Notes under the pieces: generated by a model
Database searches by the model: none
What the model saw: only the letters and a program-made list of their open reading frames with translations
What the model was told of the DNA's origin: nothing
Part shown: positions 41,276 to 49,508 of the stretch, one piece after another
How positions within the stretch are numbered: position 1 is the stretch's first letter
Layout of the letters: every line of letters begins with the position of its first letter
Program-made: the position numbers and the translations under genes
NCBI GenBank assembly: GCA_964491875.1
Contig: CAZBIC010000033.1
Location: forward strand, 21,776 to 85,775
Direction of reading: 5' to 3'
DNA length: 64,000 nt
Source: JADJPG01 sp964491875
GTDB lineage: Bacteria > Verrucomicrobiota > Verrucomicrobiia > Limisphaerales > JADJPG01

Positions 41276-44071
41276 TTACGGAGAAGTGTTCCTGCCGAGA
41301 TTCAAAGCTCCGGCGAATCCAAATCCTCCGTTCTGGTTGGCGAGCGGTGCGGCGGGAAAATAATTAAAAGGTGCATAGACAGTAGGCGCTGGCGGCGGCG
41401 GGCTGTCGCAGTCGCCGGAAAGGCACAGACGGAAGAACCGGTGCAACCCGTCCGCTGGCGTCACATACGGGCTCGTCGCTCCGACGACGTTGGACCACGG
41501 GCCATCCGCATTCACGGACGTTTGCAAAGTCGCTGCGCAATCCCACCTAAGCGTGACTTCCGGTGGCGAGACTTGGGTGAGCGCGATCCGCAGTTCACAG
41601 GCAGCATTTGGATCGAGCACCGTGACGTCGAACGTGCAGGTGTTGGTGTTGCGGCACAGGTCCCGGGCCACGCACGTCACCGGTGTGACGCCGATTGGGA
41701 ATGTGCTGCCGCTAGGTGGCGTGCAGTTGAGAATGTCGTCCGCCGACGCCAGCGGGGCGAAGGTGACCACGGCATCGGCGCCGTTCTCGGAGTTCACCGT
41801 GACGTTCGTGCAGTTCAGGAGCGGCGGCGTGAAATCGTAGTGGGCGAAGATTTGTCGCGTGGCGACTCGGCCTTTGGTGTCCTTTGCAACCGCGGTGATC
41901 ACGAGGTTCCGGTAGTGGTCCGGCGTCAGCCCGTCAAACTCCGGGAACAATCCGTGCGCCGTACGCAGCGTCGCGCGCGGGATGCCTGCGGGTTCAAGGA
42001 TGCGGATGTCCGAATAGCCTAGGCGCACGCCGGGAAAATCCACCGAGGTGGTGGTGAGGCTCAGGTTGGTCAGCGTGGAGTCGCAAGAGTAGGCGTCGGC
42101 GAAGGTCAGGAATCCGAAGTTCGTCGTGCAACTCGGCCGCGAGAGCACAATGCTCAGGCACTCCTCGATGCAGTACCGTTCGCGCGCAGTCACGGTCACC
42201 TCCACCGAAGGCAACTGGACGTCCGAGAAACCGCCGCCTTCGTCTGGCACCGAGATCGCCGGTTTCAAGGTGTAGGAGCCTTCCGGCACGAGGAACGTGA
42301 TCACCGCCTCGTTCGTTGCCAGTTCCGCGCTGTGCGGCGGCGAGTACGCGTTGAGAATTTGGACGGAGTAGGAGCGGAAGTTTCCTTCGGAATCGACGCC
42401 CGTCAGTCCGCCGGTGCTGAACCCGACGCGAGGGCTGAAGAAGTTCGCCGGCGACTTGATGCGCAGGCAGACCTCGGCCATGCCGTAGCGCAGATGATTC
42501 GTCGCGCGTTCGCCCGGGCCGAGGATTCCCTGCCACGGAACATTCTCCGCGATGTAGAGCAATTGATCGACGTGCGGCTCGCCGCTGGTGCCGTCGTCGT
42601 AGAGGCGCACTGACACACCGTCCTGCTCCCAAATGCCGGGCTGATTGTCCAACATGCCGACGACCGCCTCGTAATCGCCCTCGAACGCCGACGTGGCGGG
42701 ATTGAATCCACCTGCGAAGGACATCGTCGCCTGCCCGCCCGCGGTGGTGAACGTCGAGCCGGGAACCAGTTCATCCACGCCAGCCATCACGACGTAGCTG
42801 CCGTTTATCGTCGTCGCACCAATCGCGTCCGGGATGCCGTCCATGTCCGCATCGTAGTCCGACGCGCGCACCATGCCACGCAGCGCGGACGTGCTGCCGG
42901 CAAACTCCGGTGGACCGATCAGTGTGATATTGCCGACGAGCGTCGCCGGAGTCATCACGAGTGCGTCGCCCGCATCCGCCGTCGCGCCGGCACCAAGCAC
43001 GACGCCGACATTGAACGCCCCTTCGCCGAGTCCGGGAGACCGGAAGTACTCGAAGCGATGGCCCGATCGGAAATGCATTTCGGACCAGAGGTTCCACGGC
43101 TGTGCGGCGGTCGATGGCACCAGCCCTTCCAGCGCAAATGGCCGCGTTGTATCCGGACCCGGCGCTTCCGCCGCAAGCGCGGCGTAGCGCTGGTTGCCCG
43201 CCGGGCCGGTCGCCTTGATCACCGGACGACCGAGCAACTCCAGGTAACCTTCCGTCGGCAGTTCGATTTCGCCCACGAGGTTTGCGTTGCCCGTGATGCG
43301 CCCCAGCGTCCCGGCATCGGGAATGGTTACGGTGAGCACCGGCTTCTCGTCGCAGGCGTAGGTCGCGGTGCGCGTCTCGCGATGCGTGACGCGGTTCAAG
43401 TAGATGTCCGATCCCGAATCCACATCGATGGTGAACGTCAGGTCGATTCCGCTCGGCACCGCGAGGTATTCGCTGCTGACACCCGCCGTCTGCGAGTAAA
43501 TGCGCGCGCGCAGAATGCCGCTCACACTCTCCTTCACCTCCACCCGCCCGCCGCCAATCAGAACCGGTGCGCCGGCGGAATCCACGTAGCGCAGTTCAAC
43601 GAGCGCCACGCATTCATCAAAGTCCACCAGCGCCGGCGGCGAGTTGCTCGTCAGCGGCGCAGCGGCGAGGCGTGGCGTCCAATACTCCTTGGCGTCCGCG
43701 TCCAGCGCGAGCGCCGCGAAGATCGTGTAGTTGAGCGGAATGTCGTTGGCCGCGACAGTGAGCGAGTAGGGATTGCTCAACGGATCGACGGCGAAGATCG
43801 ACTTCGAGGATTGCAGCGGCTCTGGAACGTCGGTGTAAGCCAGGATGGAGAACGAGGACATGCCTTCGTTCCCGGGCGGACCGAGCCGGGCGAGAATCTC
43901 GGCGTCGGCGTTGGTAAACCGGATGGTGCCGTAGATGGAGTTGGTTCCCGAAGGCGGTGGCTCGGACTGCTGCGCCGAAGTGACCTCCGGCAACACCATC
44001 CCCAACAGCAGGACGAGAATGGCGCACGCAATCTGGACAGGATTCCGGTGGGCAAAGGTGGTCGATGTCAT
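41276..44071 (-). CDS. Large secreted protein with HYR-like domain, function unknown
   Basis: A 931-aa exported protein. ATG 44071 follows AGGAGGGG with 7 bases spacing and gives a signal peptide (core IACAILVLLLGMVLPEVTSAQ). The bulk is beta-rich, with carboxypeptidase-regulatory-like segments (LVGNITLIGPPEFAGS, PEGSYTLKPAISVPDEG). The C-terminal part has an HYR-type domain (NCTNVTVNSENGADAVVTF, FPIGVTPVTCVARD). It closes with the module VTLRWDCAATLQTSVNADGPWSNVVG...FFRLCLSG. Cysteines are frequent in the HYR part and probably paired. It precedes the metzincin-like gene by only 38 bases. A TATATT candidate -10 lies just upstream. Confidence 0.8.
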   Translation of the reverse strand: MTSTTFAHRNPVQIACAILVLLLGMVLPEVTSAQQSEPPPSGTNSIYGTIRFTNADAEILARLGPPGNEGMSSFSILAYTDVPEPLQSSKSIFAVDPLSNPYSLTVAANDIPLNYTIFAALALDADAKEYWTPRLAAAPLTSNSPPALVDFDECVALVELRYVDSAGAPVLIGGGRVEVKESVSGILRARIYSQTAGVSSEYLAVPSGIDLTFTIDVDSGSDIYLNRVTHRETRTATYACDEKPVLTVTIPDAGTLGRITGNANLVGEIELPTEGYLELLGRPVIKATGPAGNQRYAALAAEAPGPDTTRPFALEGLVPSTAAQPWNLWSEMHFRSGHRFEYFRSPGLGEGAFNVGVVLGAGATADAGDALVMTPATLVGNITLIGPPEFAGSTSALRGMVRASDYDADMDGIPDAIGATTINGSYVVMAGVDELVPGSTFTTAGGQATMSFAGGFNPATSAFEGDYEAVVGMLDNQPGIWEQDGVSVRLYDDGTSGEPHVDQLLYIAENVPWQGILGPGERATNHLRYGMAEVCLRIKSPANFFSPRVGFSTGGLTGVDSEGNFRSYSVQILNAYSPPHSAELATNEAVITFLVPEGSYTLKPAISVPDEGGGFSDVQLPSVEVTVTARERYCIEECLSIVLSRPSCTTNFGFLTFADAYSCDSTLTNLSLTTTSVDFPGVRLGYSDIRILEPAGIPRATLRTAHGLFPEFDGLTPDHYRNLVITAVAKDTKGRVATRQIFAHYDFTPPLLNCTNVTVNSENGADAVVTFAPLASADDILNCTPPSGSTFPIGVTPVTCVARDLCRNTNTCTFDVTVLDPNAACELRIALTQVSPPEVTLRWDCAATLQTSVNADGPWSNVVGATSPYVTPADGLHRFFRLCLSGDCDSPPPPAPTVYAPFNYFPAAPLANQNGGFGFAGALNLGRNTSP

Positions 44072-44153
44072 AAGTATTCCCCTCCTACCTAAGCGTCCGC
44101 CCACTCCGATTACACCGAATGAGAATATATTTTCGTGCGCGAGCCAGCCAGGC

Positions 44154-47100
44154 TCACGGCTTCAGTGCGGTTGGCTCCACTTCGAAAGGCTGTGCCGCCC
44201 GCGTCTCTGGATTCGCGAGGAACCACTGCGCGACCTGCTCATAAAAGCCGACGTCCTTCGCGCCCATCAAACGCTCACGAAACTCGTGGAACTCATGTCG
44301 CGGCACCACTTCCACGTTTCCGCGCGCGCTTAACCGCAGGCCCGCCACCGTCTCCGCGAATATCGGAAACCAAGACGGCACGGGCGTTGAAACGTCCGGC
44401 ACATTCCACACGCGTGCGCCATCCCCGGCCACCGTCACGCGCTGGCCCGTCGCGTCGAATGACAATGCCGTTACTGCTCCGCTGGCCGCGAGCCATTCGG
44501 TCATCGGCAGCCCCGTGGCCGCATTCCACACCCGGATCCGCCCGTTCCAGCCGCCCGTGGCGATGCGCTGGCCATCCGGGCTGAACACCACCCGCGTCAC
44601 CGCGCTGTCGTGTTTTAGCGGCGGCGTCATCGCCTGGCCGGTCGTCGCGTCCCACACGCGGGCCGTCAAATCGAGCGAACAGGTCGCCACGCGCAATCCG
44701 TCCGGGCTGAACACTGCGCGATCCACCGTGCGAGTGTGCCGCAAGACTGGCGCAACCGGCCGCCCCGTCGCCACGGACCAGATGCGCGCTGTGTTGTCGC
44801 CGGACGCAGTAACCAACCGCTCACCATCCGGGCTGAATTCCGCCCACTTCAAATGATCGATATGCGCCAGTTGATCCGTCACCGGACGGCCGGTCGACGC
44901 GTCCCACACCCGAGCACTCCGATCTTCCGATGCCGTCACCACCAGCCGTCCATCTGGACTGAATCGCGCGAGCACCACCTCTTCAGCGTGCTCCAGCGCG
45001 GGCGAGACAAACCGTCCCGTTCGCGCGTCCAATATCCGCGCGGTTCCATCCGCCGACGCCGTCGCGATGCGTCCACCATCCGGGCTGAACTCAACCGACC
45101 ACACGGTCTTTTGATGCGGCCGGACCTCGATGATTCGCTGGCGGGACTTCACGTCGTAAACGTGCACCGAACCGTCCTCCAAGGCCGTTGCCACACGGCT
45201 GCCGTCCGCGCTGAATGCCACCGCCCGCACTGCGGAATCATGCGCCAGTTCGTCGCCGTCGACCTTTCCGCTGCGCGCGTCATGGAAACGCGCCACTCCA
45301 CTCATTGAGCCCGTAAAGACCCGCTGCCCATCCGGGCTGAATTCGACGAGGTGCACCTTCCGCTCCCGGGATACGTACAACCCCTGCGACCACCGCGGCT
45401 CCACGCGCCACACCTGCACACTCCAGTCAAACGCACCCGTCACGAGGCGGCTCCCGTCTGAACTGAAATCCACGTAGGCGATCCGTTCCTGCTCCCTCAT
45501 GGGCTGCACCTTGGATATGCCGCCGCGCACGTCCCACAGCCGAGTCGTGATGTCCATGGATGCGGTCGCCAGCGACGTCCCGTCGGAGCTGAAACACCCG
45601 TGGGTGATTGCCCCCTCATGCCGGAAAACTCCGACGGCCGGCGTCCCGGTCTCCGAGTCCCAAAGGCGTGCGGTGCCGCTGTTGCACATGGTCAACAAAG
45701 TGCGTCCGCCTGGGTGAAACGTCGCCGCCAGGATCGCCGGCCGATGATCTTCATTCATCAGCCATGGCCCCACGCTTCGTCCGGTATCCGGATCAAACAA
45801 CCGCGCCACCCCCGCGAACGATGCCAACGCCAACCGGCGTCCATCCGGGCTGAACTCCAATGCCGTCGTCCTGCCGGTGATGCTCGGCATCTGATGCAGC
45901 ATCGCACCGGTCGCTGCATCCCACAGTCGCGCCGAACCGCGATCGCTCGCGGAGGCGATTCTACGTCCGTCCGGACTGAACCGCGCGTGACTCACCTCAC
46001 CAGTGTGTCCCCGCAGTTCCAGCAAGAGCTTTCCCGTGGCCACGTCCCACACGCGTGGCGTCCGATCTGTCGAAATGGTCACCAGCCGTCCGCCGTCGCG
46101 GCTAAACTCCACCCAACGCACCGCACCCGGATGCTTCAATGAAAGTTGCGCCAACCCGTTCGAGCCATTCCAAAGCCGCGCCGTCCCGTCTGCCGAACCC
46201 GTCGCCACGCGCGCACCATCCGGACTGAAGCACCCCGCCAGCACGCGTCCGCGATGTTGCAGATACGCCGCAAGCTGTCCCGTCTCCGCATCCCACAACC
46301 GCGCCACGCTCTCGCGGCTGATGGACAATACGAGGCGATCGTCCGCACTGAACTCCGCCCGCTCGACCGGTCCCAGATGGCGCATCGAAGGCGTGACCGG
46401 CAGTGCCCAGTCTCGATGCACCAGCGCCGAGACGAGCCGGATCGCCGCGATGGAATTTGACGGCTCACGCCGCAACACCGCCGCCAGATGCGCCACCCCC
46501 GTCGCCGCATCGTGCGCGCGGAAAAACTCATCCGCCTGCCGCAGCTCGAGCGTTTGCACCGTGTCGGCCAGACGTACGTTCGCCACACGCAAGTCTGCAT
46601 TCGCCGATTCCGCCTTGAGCCGCTGCTCGCTCTCCGCCAGCCGCGCGGTCGTCACGCGAAACGCTGCAACGCTCGATCCCACCGCCACCACCACCAGCAA
46701 CAGCAGCACGCTGGCGCTCAACGCGGCCACCGCCGGCCGTCGCCGGCACCAGCGCCAAAGTCGGCCGGCCGGGCTGACCGGCCGCGCAAGGATCGGTTCA
46801 TCGCGGAGAAACCGGCTGAGTTCATCGGCCAACTGCCGGGCATCCGGGTAACGCCGCGCCGGATCCTTTTCGAGGCACTTTAAACAGATCGTTTCAAGAT
46901 CCGGCGGCACGCTCGGACTCAGGCGCCTTGGAGAAACGGGTTCCACCGACTGCACCTGTGCCAGCACTGCATGGATTGTATCTCCCTGGAACGGCGGCCG
47001 ACCCGTCAGCAAGTGATACAGCACTGCGCCGAGCGAATAGACATCACTGGCCAGCCCGACTTCGCCACTGCGCCCCAGCGCCTGTTCCGGCGGCATGTAA

Positions 47101-47750
47101 CTCGGCGAGCCCAGCGCCTGCCCGCTCGCCGTCAGGTCCGTCGCACTATCCAATTGCCGGGCCAGTCCGAAATCCGTCACGCGCGGCTGATCAAATGGAT
47201 CGATGAGGATGTTCGACGGCTTGAGATCGCGGTGTAGCACGCGCTGTTCATGCGCGTGCGCCACGGCTTCCGCCACGGCCCGCACATACGTGGCGGCTCG
47301 CCGGACGGGCAGCGGCCCATCCCGCACCAGTTCGCCGAGGCTCGGTCCCTCCACCAGCTCCATCGCGATGAAGTGCCGCCCGTCCTGCTCGCCGACCTCG
47401 TGAATGGTCACGATGTTCGGATGCCGCAACCGCGCCGCCGCCTCGGCCTCGTTCTGGAAGCGGCGCACGAATTCGGGCGAAGCAAACTCGCCGGCGAGAA
47501 TCATCTTCAGCGCGACCACGCGATTCAGCCGTTTCTGCCGCGCGCGATACACCACGCCCATGCCGCCGCGCGCGATTTCCTCCAACAGCTCGTAGTCGCC
47601 GAAATTCCGCAAAGCCTCTGGCCACTCCTCCAAGGCCGGCTCGTCGAACCCGACGGCGATCGTCGCCACGAGGCAACGCGGGCAATGGCCAGACAGCACT
47701 CCTGGCGGCAGTTCGCCGCCGCACTGAGGGCATGTCTTCGGTGTCGTCAC
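44154..47750 (-). CDS. Transmembrane Ser/Thr protein kinase with long WD40 array (kinase B)
   Basis: A protein of about 1198 aa. The N-terminal zinc ribbon (CPQC and CPRC, residues 7-26) precedes a kinase domain (about 50-325) with ARGGMGVVYRA, Lys82, HRDLKPSN (173-180), DFG (193-195) and MPPEQ. The membrane segment is about 341-364; a short helical tract follows. Then about fifteen strands of the FSPDG/FSADG type indicate two consecutive seven-bladed propellers. GTG 47750 is favoured because it puts the zinc ribbon at the N-terminus as in the other kinases; TTG 47765 would add five residues. It is 63 bases downstream of a sigma factor gene, same strand, and directly upstream of the giant secreted protein array. 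Confidence 0.95.
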   Translation of the reverse strand: MTTPKTCPQCGGELPPGVLSGHCPRCLVATIAVGFDEPALEEWPEALRNFGDYELLEEIARGGMGVVYRARQKRLNRVVALKMILAGEFASPEFVRRFQNEAEAAARLRHPNIVTIHEVGEQDGRHFIAMELVEGPSLGELVRDGPLPVRRAATYVRAVAEAVAHAHEQRVLHRDLKPSNILIDPFDQPRVTDFGLARQLDSATDLTASGQALGSPSYMPPEQALGRSGEVGLASDVYSLGAVLYHLLTGRPPFQGDTIHAVLAQVQSVEPVSPRRLSPSVPPDLETICLKCLEKDPARRYPDARQLADELSRFLRDEPILARPVSPAGRLWRWCRRRPAVAALSASVLLLLVVVAVGSSVAAFRVTTARLAESEQRLKAESANADLRVANVRLADTVQTLELRQADEFFRAHDAATGVAHLAAVLRREPSNSIAAIRLVSALVHRDWALPVTPSMRHLGPVERAEFSADDRLVLSISRESVARLWDAETGQLAAYLQHRGRVLAGCFSPDGARVATGSADGTARLWNGSNGLAQLSLKHPGAVRWVEFSRDGGRLVTISTDRTPRVWDVATGKLLLELRGHTGEVSHARFSPDGRRIASASDRGSARLWDAATGAMLHQMPSITGRTTALEFSPDGRRLALASFAGVARLFDPDTGRSVGPWLMNEDHRPAILAATFHPGGRTLLTMCNSGTARLWDSETGTPAVGVFRHEGAITHGCFSSDGTSLATASMDITTRLWDVRGGISKVQPMREQERIAYVDFSSDGSRLVTGAFDWSVQVWRVEPRWSQGLYVSRERKVHLVEFSPDGQRVFTGSMSGVARFHDARSGKVDGDELAHDSAVRAVAFSADGSRVATALEDGSVHVYDVKSRQRIIEVRPHQKTVWSVEFSPDGGRIATASADGTARILDARTGRFVSPALEHAEEVVLARFSPDGRLVVTASEDRSARVWDASTGRPVTDQLAHIDHLKWAEFSPDGERLVTASGDNTARIWSVATGRPVAPVLRHTRTVDRAVFSPDGLRVATCSLDLTARVWDATTGQAMTPPLKHDSAVTRVVFSPDGQRIATGGWNGRIRVWNAATGLPMTEWLAASGAVTALSFDATGQRVTVAGDGARVWNVPDVSTPVPSWFPIFAETVAGLRLSARGNVEVVPRHEFHEFRERLMGAKDVGFYEQVAQWFLANPETRAAQPFEVEPTALKP

Positions 47751-47813
47751 GGATGGAACGTCCAATCTGAAAAAGCGTTCTCTGCCTGAGAACTAAGCAA
47801 ATCCGGGAACGGA

Positions 47814-48581
47814 TTACAGGCCGGCACCTCGAAGCGCGGCAAAAACGTGGCGCAACTCCTCGTCCACCGTCGACGCATCCGCCAGCGTATCCGCGACCGT
47901 CTCGCGCAAAGTCTCCCGATACTTCTGCCGCAGCCGGTGGACCGCCACACCAATGGTCCCGGCGTTCATGCCGAGGTCCGCCGCCAGCCGGTCGTATTCG
48001 CCGGGCTCCGGTTCGCGGGAGAGGAACGGATGCAACCGTTCAAATTGCTGCAGCTTTCCCGAAACCTCTGCCGCACCGCGCAGACGTTTCAGCGCCTCGT
48101 CCAGCACCGCCAGCGCCCAGCGTCGTTCGAACACGTGCTCGGGTGTTTCCGTCGTGGCTGGTTCATGGGAGAACCGTTGCTCTGCCTCGTCCGCGTCCAG
48201 CGGCACGATGGTTTGCCCACCGCCGCGCTTGGCTGCCTGGGCGCGATCGTGTGCGTTGGCGAGAAAGCCCTTCACCATCGTGAGCATGTAGGAACGGAAG
48301 CGCGCGCCCTCGGGCGTGACACGACTGAGCCACTGCTTTTCCACGAGCCGGAGAAAAAATTCCTGGGTCAGATCCTGCGCGTCATCGGGTCCATGGCCGC
48401 GCCGCCGCACGTAGGCATAGAGCGGATACCAGTAAGCCCGGCAAAGCTTGTCCAGCGCCGCGGCTTGAGCCTCCGAACTCGACTGCCCTGCCGCGAGCAC
48501 GACGCTCCAGTGCGTGGTGGCGAAGACCGCCGCACCACCCCAGGCATTGGTTTTGTCGTTATTGTCAGCCATCGCCGGCAT
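47814..48581 (-). CDS. ECF-type RNA polymerase sigma factor (sigma 1)
   Basis: A 255-aa sigma-70 family protein of the extracytoplasmic-function type. Conserved N-terminal AAVFATTHWSVVLAAG leads into region 2 (LCRAYWYPLYAYVRRRGHGPDDAQDLTQEFFLRLV, RFRSYMLTMVKGFLANAHDR). Region 4 is a helix-turn-helix near YDRLAADLGMNAGTIGVAVHRLRQKYRETLRE. It lacks sigma regions 1 and 3. Starts at 48581 and 48572 are both possible; a TTG at 48626 is less likely. It lies immediately upstream of kinase B and divergent from sigma 2. A GGAACC -35-like element is about 38 bases upstream. No anti-sigma factor gene is present; the kinase may replace it. Confidence 0.92.
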   Translation of the reverse strand: MPAMADNNDKTNAWGGAAVFATTHWSVVLAAGQSSSEAQAAALDKLCRAYWYPLYAYVRRRGHGPDDAQDLTQEFFLRLVEKQWLSRVTPEGARFRSYMLTMVKGFLANAHDRAQAAKRGGGQTIVPLDADEAEQRFSHEPATTETPEHVFERRWALAVLDEALKRLRGAAEVSGKLQQFERLHPFLSREPEPGEYDRLAADLGMNAGTIGVAVHRLRQKYRETLRETVADTLADASTVDEELRHVFAALRGAGL

Positions 48582-48703
48582 TTTTTTCTGAGGCTGGATT
48601 CTACTCAGCCGGGGCCGAGGTTCCAATAATCAGTTTTGCGGAAACCGGGCCGGGTCGTCCCGTGGTTGCCCGGATCGTCTCAACAGCCGATAATCACGGG
48701 TCG
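48582..48703. promoter_or_regulatory. Divergent promoter region of two sigma factor genes
   Basis: 122 bases between sigma 1 and sigma 2. GGAACC is on the minus strand (48619-48624) toward sigma 1, and GGAAACC on the plus strand (48640-48646) toward sigma 2. Both resemble the -35 box used by many ECF sigma factors. No clear -10 box is seen. Confidence 0.4.
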
Positions 48704-49450
48704 ATGCCGCCTGACAACCAGTCGCATGGTCCGGTCCCCGGCGTGGTCTTTGCCACCACGCGCTGGAGTCTCGTGCTCACCGCGGGCGGGAAGGGAGGGC
48801 CGGATTCGTTTGCGGCGCTCGAAGCTCTCTGCCGGGCGTATTGGCGACCCATCTTCTCCCACATCCGACGCTCGGGCCGGACGCCACAGGATGCCGAAGA
48901 CCTGACCCAGGATTTCTTTTCGCGCCTGTTGACGAGGGATGATCTCGCCCGTCTCGAACGTGGCCGGGGACGGTTCCGCAATTTCCTGCTCGTTTCGGTG
49001 CGCCACTTTCTCGCGGATGAGACAGACAAATCCCGCGCTCAGAAACGCGGCGGAGGCATGCGGCCGTTGTCCATTGATGCGCTGGCCGAGGCTGACGATG
49101 CGGTGGACGAACCAATGGCTGGCGAGACGGCGGAACAGCTTTTCGACCGGCGGTGGGCGGAGACGTTGCTCGGCCGCGCGCGTCAGCGACTGCGGGAGGA
49201 ATGTGAGAAGGCCGGACGTCTGCCGGTCTACGAAGCGCTGGGTCCGGAAGGCAACGGCGACGTGGAGGAGGATTACGCGGCGGTGGGTTCGCGCATCGGG
49301 CTGTCCGTCGCGGGCGTCAAGTCGGCGGCGTTTCGATTGCGCGCCCGGTATCGGGAACTGATTCGAGCCGAGGTGGCGGAGACGGTGTCCTCTCCGGAAG
49401 AGCTCGATGAAGAGCTGCGACATTTGCTTCGCGTCGTTTCCCAGCGCTGA
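48704..49450 (+). CDS. ECF-type RNA polymerase sigma factor (sigma 2)
   Basis: A 248-aa sigma factor of the same family as sigma 1. It opens with GVVFATTRWSLVLTAGGKGG. Region 2 contains ALCRAYWRPIFSHIRRSGRTPQDAEDLTQDFFSRLL and RFRNFLLVSVRHFLADETDK. Region 4 ends with GSRIGLSVAGVKSAAFRLRARYREL. ATG 48704 is favoured; GTG 48662 would add 14 residues in the divergent promoter region. Kinase C lies directly downstream, so this pair repeats the sigma-kinase layout. The protein is about 200-260 aa like its family. Confidence 0.92.
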   Translation: MPPDNQSHGPVPGVVFATTRWSLVLTAGGKGGPDSFAALEALCRAYWRPIFSHIRRSGRTPQDAEDLTQDFFSRLLTRDDLARLERGRGRFRNFLLVSVRHFLADETDKSRAQKRGGGMRPLSIDALAEADDAVDEPMAGETAEQLFDRRWAETLLGRARQRLREECEKAGRLPVYEALGPEGNGDVEEDYAAVGSRIGLSVAGVKSAAFRLRARYRELIRAEVAETVSSPEELDEELRHLLRVVSQR

Positions 49451-49508
49451 CTATGAATCTTCAACGGCCACGGAAACCTTTCCGGCCCGGGACCGTTCTT
49501 CCCCATCG

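Noticed and set aside
41238..41280. GTAACC at -42 before ATG 41237 as an ECF promoter -35 box
   Set aside because: It overlaps the stop codon of the preceding gene and would leave no room for a normal leader, so the shared leader element is the better explanation.
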